In this document: positions 9,696 through 19,092 of the stretch, one piece after another
Position numbering within the stretch: the stretch's first letter is position 1
Layout: every line of letters starts with the position of its first letter
From: Pseudoalteromonas sp. OOF1S-7
GTDB lineage: Bacteria > Pseudomonadota > Gammaproteobacteria > Enterobacterales > Alteromonadaceae
NCBI RefSeq assembly: GCF_022347765.1
Contig: NZ_JAKRFZ010000001.1
Span: forward strand, 62,001 to 126,000
Direction: 5' to 3'
Length of the DNA stretch: 64,000 nt
The notes under the pieces: model-generated
The model's database searches: none
What the model saw: only the letters and a program-made list of their open reading frames with translations
What the model was told of the DNA's origin: nothing
Position numbers and translations under genes: made by a program

Positions 9696-10506
9696 CAAAA
9701 TAAGCCTTGTTATGTCTGATCATATCGTTAAGTTCTTCAATATAATGCACGCCGCGCTCCGAGTAAGACAAGAGTCCTGCGGTCAATGCCGTGGCTTCAA
9801 TTGGCTTTTTCTGCTCCCGCAGCTTTGCCCGCGTGGCCCTCAGGTCTTTGTAAGCATCATGGGTATTGATATTTCTGAAATACGATTTAACCGATGCCCG
9901 GACCGACTGAAATGCAGCCACTTCGTGCGCGGCTTCATCGTTACGGCGTTTTGGGATCATCCCACAGCCTTTTCGATAACACCACTGGCCGAAGAAGTTC
10001 AGTCCGATACGTGCAAATCGAGATGTGCCCCAGGCTGACTCATTGGCCGCCTGCATCAGCGCCAGCTCTTTAGGAATAATGTCTACCCTGCGCAGCGCCC
10101 GCTTGAGATTATCAACTGAAATGGTCTCGTCCTCTATTTTGTAGAGTTTAAACACCTGCTCAATTCTTTGCTGCTGAATGTCGCTCAGTGGCTCCTCAAA
10201 CTGGAGCATCATCAGCGCAATTTCGATGCTGGCACGTTGCTGCAATATCAGCTCGTTCTCCGCTTCAACGTGTGGCTTGATGAAATCAAAGAAACGTTTT
10301 TTCTTGGTAGCAATATCGCGAATTTTGCCAAACTCCGGTAGCTTTACTTTATGTAATGGCTTTTCCACTTCCTTCAGTGGTGGTTTCGTCACGGTCACTT
10401 CCGGCTCGGGCACAGGCTCAATGGGGGCTGGGGGTTTGACGATAAATGGATACAGGATCGCGAATATTGAAATCGCGGCAATAATAACTTTAACTAGTAA
10501 ACGCAT
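9685..10506 (-). CDS. bax: Bax-like protein with glucosaminidase/lysozyme-type domain
   Basis: About 273 residues: an N-terminal membrane anchor (MRLLVKVIIAAISIFAILYP), a proline-rich linker, then the Bax/FlgJ-like domain. That domain contains PKELALMQAANESAWGTSRF (catalytic Glu region) and NFFGQWCYRKGCG. Bax proteins are predicted peptidoglycan glucosaminidases in the periplasm. The ATG at 10506 is chosen because AGGAGA lies seven bases upstream. An earlier in-frame start lacks a ribosome-binding site. Confidence 0.88.
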   Translation of the reverse strand: MRLLVKVIIAAISIFAILYPFIVKPPAPIEPVPEPEVTVTKPPLKEVEKPLHKVKLPEFGKIRDIATKKKRFFDFIKPHVEAENELILQQRASIEIALMMLQFEEPLSDIQQQRIEQVFKLYKIEDETISVDNLKRALRRVDIIPKELALMQAANESAWGTSRFARIGLNFFGQWCYRKGCGMIPKRRNDEAAHEVAAFQSVRASVKSYFRNINTHDAYKDLRATRAKLREQKKPIEATALTAGLLSYSERGVHYIEELNDMIRHNKAYFDEE

Positions 10507-10809
10507 GATTCTCCTCACACTAGTACCAACTACCAATTCAAAGTGCCGAAAACACCCTGAAAATGGCGTGACTACGCAGGTTTTCTGAAAATCCCTAACA
10601 GAACAACCCTGCTGTACTTTGCTCTTTCATTTTCAAATTAGCGGACAATGATAACAAAATTTACCACTGAACGCGAATTTCTGCATTCTATCGTAGCCGC
10701 CTCTGACTGAACATTGAAAAATTCCCCTAGTGCTTTGATTAGTTTTTCTTTTTCCCTGCACACTCAGTAGATATACTGAACACAGTAACGCGTTAAACAA
10801 AGGACACCT
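10507..10809. other. Divergent intergenic region between bax and dgt
   Basis: About 300 bases. A possible -10 (TATACT) lies at 10772-10777 ahead of dgt, with only a weak T-rich -35 upstream. No gene is supported. A 66-codon minus-strand frame overlapping the dgt start is judged spurious. Confidence 0.4.
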
Positions 10810-12138
10810 ATGAGCCAGTCTCCATGGCAGCAAAGACAGCTGGACCAGAAAAAATATCGCCCCAATGACAACCGCTCAGCCTGGCAGATTGACCGCTCCC
10901 GGATCATTCATGCAGCAGCGTTCAGACGCTTGCAGTCAAAAACGCAAATTATGAGTATCGGCGTCAATGACTTTTACCGCACGCGTTTAACCCATTCACT
11001 GGAAGTATCCCAAATAGGCACAGGGCTATTACGTCACCTCAGAGCGCAGCACCCGGATTTTACCTGGTTTCCATCGTCCAGCATGATGGAAACAATCTGC
11101 CTGGCACATGATATCGGTCACCCTCCCTTTGGTCATGGCGGGGAAATCGCCCTTAACTATTTGCTGCGTGAACATGGCGGCTTTGAGGGCAACGCGCAAA
11201 CGCTGCGGATCGTCACCAAACTGGAACCTTACTCCAAAGGCTACGGGATGAACCTGACTCGCCGCACTTTACTCGGCTTTATTAAATATCCGGCTTTAAT
11301 TGATGAGTTGTGGCTCTCCCACCCGCAACCCGACCCCAACCAGCGTTTTATCTATACTCAACAATGGCTGCCAGCCAAAGGCGTCTATCAGTGTGACAAA
11401 GACGTACTGGATTGGATCCTTCAGCCGTTCAGCGCAGCAGATCGGGCGCTGCTGCAAAGCCACACACCTGTGAATGAATACAAAGCTAAAACCCGTTTTA
11501 AATCACTAGACAGTGCCATCATGGAATATGCCGACGATTTTGCCTATGCGGTACACGACTTAGAAGACGCCATTGCCACTGAAACGCTGAGCGAGCGGGA
11601 GTGGCAGCGTTACGCCCTGCCAGAATTGCAAAAGATAGACTCCCCCTGGCTGGATAAGCACCTCGACAGTATCAGTGAACGATTGTTCTCTCATGACGAG
11701 TCGCTGCGTAAAGACGTAATTGGCGAGCTGGTGAATCTGTTTATCGTCAACTGTGAGCTGGTTATTCAGGATGCCGCTTTCAGCGATCCGCTGCTGCGCC
11801 ATACCGTGAAGCTCTCGGATGAGTTTGAAGCCATTCTCGGCGTGCTCAAGCAGTTTGTGTTTACCCGGCTGATCCGCGATCCGAAAATGCAACAGATCGA
11901 GTTCAGCGGCCAGAACATGCTGATCGATTTATTTGCCGCTTTTCAGAGCGATCCGCTGCGATTACTGCCCCACACTACCCAGACCCATTACCAGCAGGCG
12001 CAAAGTGAAACCGCACAAATGCGGGTGCTGGCCGATTATTTATCAGGCATGACCGACGAGTACGCCAGACGCTGCTACCAGCGAATGTTTGGCAGCGCGC
12101 CGATGCAGGCCCCGCTGAAAGTCAGCCCGCATATGTGA
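10810..12138 (+). CDS. dgt: Deoxyguanosinetriphosphate triphosphohydrolase-like protein
   Basis: A 442-residue HD-domain dNTPase that hydrolyses dGTP (or other dNTPs) to the nucleoside and triphosphate. HD-domain metal ligands are visible: TRLTHSLEVSQIG (first His), CLAHDIGHPPFGHGGE (His-Asp pair), and YADDFAYAVHDLEDA with a downstream Asp. The N-terminus IIHAAAFRRLQSKTQ is typical of the family. Length fits the dGTPase type 2 branch rather than E. coli Dgt (505 residues). AAAGGACA precedes the ATG. The gene is monocistronic and convergent with the next gene. Confidence 0.93.
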   Translation: MSQSPWQQRQLDQKKYRPNDNRSAWQIDRSRIIHAAAFRRLQSKTQIMSIGVNDFYRTRLTHSLEVSQIGTGLLRHLRAQHPDFTWFPSSSMMETICLAHDIGHPPFGHGGEIALNYLLREHGGFEGNAQTLRIVTKLEPYSKGYGMNLTRRTLLGFIKYPALIDELWLSHPQPDPNQRFIYTQQWLPAKGVYQCDKDVLDWILQPFSAADRALLQSHTPVNEYKAKTRFKSLDSAIMEYADDFAYAVHDLEDAIATETLSEREWQRYALPELQKIDSPWLDKHLDSISERLFSHDESLRKDVIGELVNLFIVNCELVIQDAAFSDPLLRHTVKLSDEFEAILGVLKQFVFTRLIRDPKMQQIEFSGQNMLIDLFAAFQSDPLRLLPHTTQTHYQQAQSETAQMRVLADYLSGMTDEYARRCYQRMFGSAPMQAPLKVSPHM

Positions 12139-12181
12139 GCCTGAGTGATGGCTTTTCGTGGCTGTCCGGATAAGCGCCTGG

Positions 12182-13300
12182 CTAGAATGAAAAATGGACA
12201 CGACACAATAACAGGTTATTTGTCACATGCCGTTGTGACTGTGCATAGGCCTTAAGCTGAACGGCTTTAATGGCGCTTATCTCGAGAAAAAAGCGAGGCT
12301 TTATCCATAAATAGGTCAGGACTTTCAGCCTTGAATTGGCGGGGAAATTAGGCGAGATCAGCCAACCAGGTGCAGTTTCACTATAGTTAAACTCTAACTT
12401 ATGTCCGGGCACAAAGTCCTGCCAACCCACGATGCTTTGAAATGACCAATGAGGGTTACCCTGATCCGCGCTTATCCCGGACAATTCCCGCACAGGGCGC
12501 TCGATTAAATAACCCGCTTCACCGCCCAGCAGCCATTTACCTCGCGGCAGCGGCCCGCCAACAACCAGCTTAGTGTTTAATGTCTGGTAATCGCGCCTAG
12601 CCTGACTACCGGGCTGATCGGGTAATGACTGAGGAAAATAATGATAAGCAATACTGCGTTGGATCAGGGTGTCATCGGATGCGACCTTTTCCAGTTTGAA
12701 GTGAAAACTGGCCCGGCTGTCACTATCTGAAAAATCCAATGGTGCCCGCCGGGTGCTGCTGGGCTGTGATGCGGCTTCGTGTTGCCATAAGAACTGCGCA
12801 TGCCAGCCATCGGGAAACGTGCGGCTCAGCTCCAGACCATCCGTCCAGTCTATCCTGGTGGCAATGGCATTCTTGCTGTCTAATGACAGTCCGGCACTGC
12901 CCTTTAATACGTTTCTGTGTGTGAACCTGCCAATGCGCACACCCCAGTCAGCGCCGTTCTTTTGCCAGTATAAACGATCCACTGTCGTGAAGCTTTTATC
13001 CGCCTCCTGAGCGCGCGGATAAGACCAGCTCAAATCGACCTTGCTGTTTTCTCCTACAGACAAATAGTTGCTTGCCACACGTATATCCCAGCCACCCTGA
13101 GCAAGATCCTTATGCCTAACGCCAAAGCGCAGTCGACTGCGCCAGAGGTTTTCAACGTCCGGATTGCTCGAATTTCTGACCAGATAATCCAGTCTGACAT
13201 CTCCATAGCTTTGCCACTGCGTATCACCGAGCCCTGTTGATGCCCCCAACAATGGCAAACTAGTAAAAGTTATCGCTAAAAAAAAGGCAGTCTTCAACAT
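12182..13300 (-). CDS. Predicted outer-membrane beta-barrel (porin-like) protein
   Basis: A 372-residue protein with a Sec signal peptide (MLKTAFFLAITFTSLPLLGAS). It then has alternating amphipathic strands rich in aromatics (for example YGDVRLDYLVR, WRSRLRFGVRHK, GVRIGRFTHRN). It ends in a phenylalanine (CRVHFSF), as outer-membrane barrels recognised by BamA do. No specific porin family is recognised. The upstream neighbour, transcribed divergently, is the TRAP-type binding protein, so a role in substrate entry for that system is possible but speculative. Confidence 0.7.
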   Translation of the reverse strand: MLKTAFFLAITFTSLPLLGASTGLGDTQWQSYGDVRLDYLVRNSSNPDVENLWRSRLRFGVRHKDLAQGGWDIRVASNYLSVGENSKVDLSWSYPRAQEADKSFTTVDRLYWQKNGADWGVRIGRFTHRNVLKGSAGLSLDSKNAIATRIDWTDGLELSRTFPDGWHAQFLWQHEAASQPSSTRRAPLDFSDSDSRASFHFKLEKVASDDTLIQRSIAYHYFPQSLPDQPGSQARRDYQTLNTKLVVGGPLPRGKWLLGGEAGYLIERPVRELSGISADQGNPHWSFQSIVGWQDFVPGHKLEFNYSETAPGWLISPNFPANSRLKVLTYLWIKPRFFLEISAIKAVQLKAYAQSQRHVTNNLLLCRVHFSF

Positions 13301-13447
13301 GGCTGTTCACAATCACCGCGTACGACTGTGAGGAGTATAGAACAGATTAAAGCAGCCTGCTGCACAGCGTAAATTAACTCGCAGTATAAGCATTATCAAC
13401 TAAACTTGTATTCAACCCGTATCGCGTTTCTGATAGGTATAAGACTT

Positions 13448-14698
13448 ATGGCGTCAAACAAAAATGACCTAGGGAAACATTCAGTTAGCCGCCGGGATTT
13501 CTTCGCATTGGCGGGCCGGTTTGGACTCTCTTCCGTGTTTCTTGCCTGGAGCGATCTGCTTGCTGCGGGAGAAGCCATTTCGGAAAAGTCCCTGCAGATA
13601 ACCACCGGCTCGGTTTATAACAAACGTTTTAAAAAAAAGGCCAAATTTAATCTGCGATTTGGCGCGGCGCATTTCACCCGCCCAGGCCTCAGCATTATCC
13701 CCAATGGCTCGCTGCCATTTGTTGCCGACCTGGAGGAGCGCACCGACGGCGAAATTCGCGTAGAATACATTGGCGGCAACCAACTTTGCCGTGAGGTCGC
13801 CTGTGCCACGGCCTGCATTAATGGGACACTGGATTTTTTCTCCGCCTCAACGCAAAACGCTTCAACAGCGGCCCCTTATTTTAATATTTTAGACTTTCCC
13901 TACCTGTGGCCGAGCAGAGCCGCTCTTTACTACTTTTTTTATCACCCACAAAGCGAAGTACTATTGAGAGCCCCGCTGCGAAAATACCACAATCTGGAGT
14001 TTCTCTTCTCGCATGCCGAATTGCGCGGTTTTATGCTTGGTTTAAAATATAAGAACAAACCTAAAGTCATGAACCTGAAAGCCTTGCAAGGTGCCAAAAT
14101 CAGGGTGACTGGCACTCAGCTCGGCCGTATCTCAATGAAATTAATGGGCGTGCAGCCCGTCCCCGTCCCCTGGAGTGACACCCTCAAAGCCCTTGAAGTC
14201 GGAGCATTGGACGGCGCCGAAACCTGGTCAAGTGCCGTACCTTATGGCAACTGGGGCAATGTCATCAGCCAGGATGTGCAATGCCAGTTTATGGCCGGGT
14301 GCGCAATGACCTCAATGAACCGGACGCGCTTTGAACAGCTGGGCAGTGATTTACAGCAAGCGGTGCGCGAGTCGGCGTACTTAACCCAGCGCGATATTCA
14401 AAAATCCAGTGAATGTAAGCTGGTGACCGTCACCGGCATAACCGAGCCGCCCTTGCCCGGCTCTTACTACCATCAACACAGTATTCGCAATGCCATCTGG
14501 ACCCCAGAGGAGCGCCTGCGCACAGAGCAAAGTATTGCACCTAAATTCAATCCAGCTCCTTGGGTAAAATGGCGGCTGCGTTTAGATCGCATGGCCAACA
14601 ACCTGGATATTTACGGTGAATTATATCAACTGGCGCGGCAGATCCCGCTTGCGCAAAACGCCACAGACCTTGAAGCCAGGCGCTATTGGAAGGGGTAA
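13448..14698 (+). CDS. TRAP-type (DctP family) periplasmic binding protein with Tat signal
   Basis: A 416-residue protein. A twin-arginine export signal (SRRDFFALAGRFGLSSVF) begins about 12 residues from the ATG at 13448. The DctP fold follows: LRFGAAHFTRPGLSIIPNG, GEIRVEYIGGNQL, the ligand-anchoring Arg region GAKIRVTGTQLGR, and GVQPVPVPWSDTLKALEVGA. TRAP binding proteins usually feed DctQM permeases, but none is nearby. The gene lies 17 bases before a histidine kinase with a periplasmic sensor domain. It probably acts as a ligand-presenting co-sensor. Tat export is unusual and would suit a cofactor or pre-folded binding protein. Confidence 0.85.
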   Translation: MASNKNDLGKHSVSRRDFFALAGRFGLSSVFLAWSDLLAAGEAISEKSLQITTGSVYNKRFKKKAKFNLRFGAAHFTRPGLSIIPNGSLPFVADLEERTDGEIRVEYIGGNQLCREVACATACINGTLDFFSASTQNASTAAPYFNILDFPYLWPSRAALYYFFYHPQSEVLLRAPLRKYHNLEFLFSHAELRGFMLGLKYKNKPKVMNLKALQGAKIRVTGTQLGRISMKLMGVQPVPVPWSDTLKALEVGALDGAETWSSAVPYGNWGNVISQDVQCQFMAGCAMTSMNRTRFEQLGSDLQQAVRESAYLTQRDIQKSSECKLVTVTGITEPPLPGSYYHQHSIRNAIWTPEERLRTEQSIAPKFNPAPWVKWRLRLDRMANNLDIYGELYQLARQIPLAQNATDLEARRYWKG

Positions 14699-14715
14699 TT
14701 CCATAGTAATCGGTT

Positions 14716-17142
14716 ATGATGACTAAAAAAAAAGGCGTACAAACAAGCAAATTTGGCCCTCAGCTTTGGTTTAAGGCGCACTATTTTTACTGGTTTATTA
14801 CTTTAGTCGCCACAGTTGCCATAATCCTGTTTTCTTACCGCACTGCCGATCAGCTGACGCAAACAACACTGGATGCCTCCCGACAGGTTGCGGAGCAAGT
14901 TACCCAGGTCATGCAAAAGGAAGCACTTGCAAGAGCACAGGAAAAGCTCGAACTCACGGCCAAAAGTAAAACTTCACAAGTGCAAACGGTGCTCAATTCG
15001 GCGATGAGCGTGGTTACCACGCTGGCGCAAACCCTGGCGGGAATGAAAGATCAGGGTATGGTTGTGGATGTCGGACGGGATGCCGTCAACAGTATGCTCA
15101 GTAATATACTGAACAGTCATGACGCGTTTTTTGCCATTTACAGCATCTGGGAGCCCAATCAGTTTGATATGCTGGATCTGGCATACGTCAATGCGCCGGC
15201 CCATGATGCCAGTGGCCGTTTTGCAAGTTACTGGTACAGGGACAGTGAAGGTCAGTTAGTTCATACCGTTGCCCGTGGCTACAGCGATATACAGGTCAAT
15301 AGCCAGGGCTCTATTCCCGGTGCCTATTATCAGCTGCCTCGCCGTGATAAAACGCCCCATGTTATTGATCCCTATACGCGTACGTTTGCAGGAGAGGAGA
15401 TCCCGTTAATGTCTCTGGTCGCCCCCATTATCAGTCAATCCGGTTTTATTGGGATCGTCGGGATCGACTTAAAATTAGACTTTTTACAACGCATTGCATT
15501 AAATTACCACAGTACTATTTTGTCTCGCGCACAAATTATGTTTGTGAGTCACAATGGCACCCTAGTCGCAAGCAGTGAACACCCGGAGCAGATCGGAAAA
15601 CCCGCCGGTGCGCTGATTGAAAATTCAGATCCCGGCTTACTTCCCCTGCGACTGCCATTGCATATTGCCCACACCCAACGCCCCTGGTCAGTGCATATTC
15701 TGTTTGATAAATCCGTCATCTATCAGGAGTCGCAAAAGCTCACTTCCAGCCTGCAGACACGTGCCAATACAATGCAACATGCTCTGGAGCAGGCGAGCCG
15801 TAATGCCCTGTTCAAACAAATGCTGCTGGCATCTGTACTCGTTATGGCCACTTTCTTTATTTTGCAACTGACCACGCGCCTGAGTAAGCAAGAGCAGGCG
15901 CTGCGACTGAGCGAAGGCCGTTTGCAGGCCATTTTGGACAACACATCCGCGGTGGTTTACCTCAAAGATAAAAACAGCCGCTACCTGATGGTCAACAAAA
16001 AGTACGAGCAACTATTTAATATCACCAACAATGACATATACGGGCTGTCCGACTTTGATATTTTCCCCGCCGAGGTCGCTCAGGCTTTTCAGGCACATGA
16101 TAAGCAGGTGTTGCAACAAACGCACCCGTTAGAAGTGGAAGAACAAGCCTTACACCCGGACGGGCAACTGCACACCTATATTTCAGTGAAATTTCCCATT
16201 TATGATAAGTCCGGAGACTTTTACGGCTTATGCGGTATCTCCACGGATATCACTTATTTAAAACAAACAGAGCAGCGCGTCAGGGAGCTAAATGCGGAGC
16301 TTGAATTACGGGTAGAAGAAAGAACGCAGCAACTCAATGATTCAAATACAGCTTTGCTGGAATCGCTCAAACAAGTGAAAAGCACCCAGGCAAAGTTGAT
16401 CAAAACGGAGAAAATGGCGACTCTGAGCAATATGTTTGCCGGTATTGCGCATGAAATGAATACGCCTCTCGGGGTATGTGTCACTGCCATTTCCCATCTC
16501 CAGAATTGCGCAAAATCGGTCGTGCAGCAGGTTAAAAACCAGACATTAACAGCACAGGAGTTAAACACTTTTCTCGCCAGTAACGAAGAGTGTTGCTTGC
16601 TGATCATGAACAACTTATCGCGCTCCGCCGAGCTAGTAGAGTCATTCAAGCAAATTTCTGCCGATGACATGCGGCTTGATAAAAGTCGTTTTAATATCTA
16701 TGCAACGGTCAGTGCCCACCTGGACTCACTGGATACCAAACTGCATGATAAAACATGTAAAATCACGCTCGATTGCGACCGGGCGCTGAACTTTGTCAGC
16801 TACCCGAGAATTTTGCTCAAAGTGGTTGATGAGTTAGTCACGAACTCGCTGACCCACGCTTTCACCGGCGATGAGCCAGGGACGATTTACCTGAAAATTG
16901 GTGTCGAGCGTGAGGAATTGAAAATTCATTACCGGGATAACGGCCTGGGTATAGACCAAGACATACTGGAGCATATTTTCGAGCCCTTTATTACCAGCAA
17001 GCGGCATCAGGGGCACGTCGGGCTTGGAATGCACATTGCCTACAACCTGGTGATAAATGTGCTGCATGGCAGCATTGAGTGCCATAGCATCCCTGAGCAA
17101 GGAACTGAAATTAATATTTCAGTTCCTGTTGACGATGACTGA
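14716..17142 (+). CDS. dCache-PAS sensor histidine kinase
   Basis: An 808-residue inner-membrane kinase. TM1 is ~20-42. A periplasmic dCache-like domain spans ~45-360 (FAIYSIWEPNQFD, YWYRDSEGQL, VIDPYTRT, IGIVGIDLKLDFLQ). TM2 is ~365-388, a PAS domain ~400-515 and a coiled coil ~525-570. The HisKA H-box is GIAHEMNTPLG with His579. The C-terminal HATPase has N (DELVTNSLTHAF), G1 (DNGLGID), F and G2 (GHVGLGMHIAYN) boxes. No receiver domain and no response regulator lies next to it. It is adjacent to and probably cotranscribed with the TRAP-type binding protein. Confidence 0.9.
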   Translation: MMTKKKGVQTSKFGPQLWFKAHYFYWFITLVATVAIILFSYRTADQLTQTTLDASRQVAEQVTQVMQKEALARAQEKLELTAKSKTSQVQTVLNSAMSVVTTLAQTLAGMKDQGMVVDVGRDAVNSMLSNILNSHDAFFAIYSIWEPNQFDMLDLAYVNAPAHDASGRFASYWYRDSEGQLVHTVARGYSDIQVNSQGSIPGAYYQLPRRDKTPHVIDPYTRTFAGEEIPLMSLVAPIISQSGFIGIVGIDLKLDFLQRIALNYHSTILSRAQIMFVSHNGTLVASSEHPEQIGKPAGALIENSDPGLLPLRLPLHIAHTQRPWSVHILFDKSVIYQESQKLTSSLQTRANTMQHALEQASRNALFKQMLLASVLVMATFFILQLTTRLSKQEQALRLSEGRLQAILDNTSAVVYLKDKNSRYLMVNKKYEQLFNITNNDIYGLSDFDIFPAEVAQAFQAHDKQVLQQTHPLEVEEQALHPDGQLHTYISVKFPIYDKSGDFYGLCGISTDITYLKQTEQRVRELNAELELRVEERTQQLNDSNTALLESLKQVKSTQAKLIKTEKMATLSNMFAGIAHEMNTPLGVCVTAISHLQNCAKSVVQQVKNQTLTAQELNTFLASNEECCLLIMNNLSRSAELVESFKQISADDMRLDKSRFNIYATVSAHLDSLDTKLHDKTCKITLDCDRALNFVSYPRILLKVVDELVTNSLTHAFTGDEPGTIYLKIGVEREELKIHYRDNGLGIDQDILEHIFEPFITSKRHQGHVGLGMHIAYNLVINVLHGSIECHSIPEQGTEINISVPVDDD

Positions 17143-17223
17143 ACTAGCCAGCCTTTTCTTTTTAAAACACCGGTCACAAGTCATTTCAAGCAGTGACGAC
17201 CAGCCGGCAAGGCAAATCTGTGA

Positions 17224-18360
17224 CTACAGCCCAAACACCACTTTCTCACTTGTCAGCATTCTGCTGCTCAGCAGGGTAAAGAGTGCGAATAAGCCCAGAG
17301 TCAAAAGCGACGCCAGCCCTAAAGGTGCCAGCCCTAACTCGTTGCCTTTGATCAGCTCGATCATGGCATATTGTTGCGCGGCGATCGGCAACCACTGGAT
17401 GGTCTCTGTGGCGATATCATAGCTGGTCATCATACTCAGGCCGACGGGCACCATCAGCACCATAGTGACGTAAGACTGTGCCTCTTTAAACGACTTAGCC
17501 ATAAAAGAGACAAAAATCAGCATACTGGCCGACATCAGCGCTATGGGGATCCCGATAAGCAGACTGACCAAGATAAAACGCAGATCCAGGGTAATGCTAA
17601 AACCCAGTTGCTCCCAGGCCACCATGGCATAGGCAAACTTTGACACCACCAGCACCAACGTCAGTCCCAGAATCGAGAAAGCAGCAATCGCAGCGACCTT
17701 GGCCAGCACAATCTGCACACTACTGATGGGGTGGCTGAGCAGCAGCGCCAGTGAATTACGCTCACGTTCACCGGCACTGGTGTCTATACCCAGGTTCATG
17801 GCTGAATAAAAAATCGCAATGATGATAGACAAAGTGACGATACCAAGAAATAACCCACCCTTTGCATCGGGCGTGGCCTGATCCTGCGTCTGTACATCCA
17901 GAGCCCGCATCAGGCCGGGATCGATACCACGCGCTACCAGCCGCAGCCCGGCCACTTCACTATTGTATCTGAGCAACGCCGTTTCCAGTCGACGGACCGA
18001 CTTGATCAACTTGCTGTCAGATTTGTCGGCCACTATCACCACAGTAGCGCTGCGACCTGCTGCCATATCCTGCTGATAAGCTGTGTCAATCTCAAGCTGG
18101 ATCGGCTTAGCATCTGCATCATCACTGTGGCTTATATCAACACTGTCCAGATATTGCACCAGATTTGGCGCGCGTTCAGCCCCTGAAATGGTGATCTTCA
18201 ACGCCTCTGGCGACGCCATTTGCTGCAAAAGGACCGAAAACAGCAAACACATCACAATCGGCGCACCAAAGGCATAATATAGTCCGGCCATCACCGAGCG
18301 CTTATCACGATACGCATCCAGCAATTCTTTTTTAAACAAGATATTAATTTGCTTCATCAT
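17224..18360 (-). CDS. natB: ABC-2 type permease, NatB-like
   Basis: A 378-residue membrane protein: one N-terminal TM (~25-45), a large extracytoplasmic domain to ~170, then five or six TMs. This is the NatB/ABC-2 layout. NatAB pairs export sodium or other cations or drugs at ATP cost. Its ATG overlaps the natA stop (ATGA), indicating translational coupling. A sodium-efflux role is inferred from the family name only, and the true substrate is not shown by sequence. Confidence 0.82.
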   Translation of the reverse strand: MMKQINILFKKELLDAYRDKRSVMAGLYYAFGAPIVMCLLFSVLLQQMASPEALKITISGAERAPNLVQYLDSVDISHSDDADAKPIQLEIDTAYQQDMAAGRSATVVIVADKSDSKLIKSVRRLETALLRYNSEVAGLRLVARGIDPGLMRALDVQTQDQATPDAKGGLFLGIVTLSIIIAIFYSAMNLGIDTSAGERERNSLALLLSHPISSVQIVLAKVAAIAAFSILGLTLVLVVSKFAYAMVAWEQLGFSITLDLRFILVSLLIGIPIALMSASMLIFVSFMAKSFKEAQSYVTMVLMVPVGLSMMTSYDIATETIQWLPIAAQQYAMIELIKGNELGLAPLGLASLLTLGLFALFTLLSSRMLTSEKVVFGL

Positions 18361-19091
18361 GCCGCTATCCCCTCGTCACTGCCAATCAGCGCGATAAACG
18401 CTTCTTCCAGGCTTACTTTACCCGTTTGCTCACATAGTTGCTGTGGTGTGCCCTGCGCAACCACTTTACCTTTGGCCATCACCACAACGTGGTCGCACAA
18501 TGCGGCTACTTCCTGCATCACATGGCTGGAGAACAACACGCAGTGACCCTGCGCTTTGAGCATCAGTAATAACTCGCGTAACACCTGGGTACTCATGACA
18601 TCCAGGCCGCGGGTTGGCTCATCAAGAATGATGTTGCGTGGCTGGTGAACAATGGCCTGAGCCAGTGCAGTTTTCATCCGCTGCCCCTGAGAAAAGCCCT
18701 GACAGCGCCTGTCGGCAATATCAGACATTTTTAGCTGTTCAATGACTTTGTTTGTGGCTGCCTGCGCTTGCGACTTGGCCATGCCGCTCAGCTGCGCATA
18801 AAACTGAATATACTCTCTGGGTGTCAGTCGTTCATACAGGCCACAGGGGTCGGGAAATAACCCCAGCTGCTGCTTTGCCGCCATGGGGTCTTCGTGTACC
18901 TTAACCCCATCAATTTCGGCATACCCCTGATCGGCCTGTAATAATCCAAATACCGTTCTCAAACACGTTGTCTTACCAGCGCCATTGGGGCCAAGTAGCC
19001 CGGTGATTTTGCCGTTCTCGGCACTGAAGCTCAGCCCGTCCAGCGCATTCACGGATGCGATTTGCTTTTTAAGATTGTGTACTGTGATCAT
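18357..19091 (-). CDS. natA: ABC transporter ATP-binding protein, NatA-like
   Basis: A 244-residue ABC ATPase. Walker A is GLLGPNGAGKTTCL, the signature region is GFSQGQRMKTALAQA, and Walker B/D-loop is NIILDEPTRGLDVMS, followed by the switch His in VLFSSHVMQE. The signature reads FSQGQ in place of LSGGQ, a change common in NatA-like exporters. It lies one base after the S33 peptidase gene and overlaps natB, so the three genes form an operon. Confidence 0.9.
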   Translation of the reverse strand: MITVHNLKKQIASVNALDGLSFSAENGKITGLLGPNGAGKTTCLRTVFGLLQADQGYAEIDGVKVHEDPMAAKQQLGLFPDPCGLYERLTPREYIQFYAQLSGMAKSQAQAATNKVIEQLKMSDIADRRCQGFSQGQRMKTALAQAIVHQPRNIILDEPTRGLDVMSTQVLRELLLMLKAQGHCVLFSSHVMQEVAALCDHVVVMAKGKVVAQGTPQQLCEQTGKVSLEEAFIALIGSDEGIAA

Positions 19092-19092
19092 G

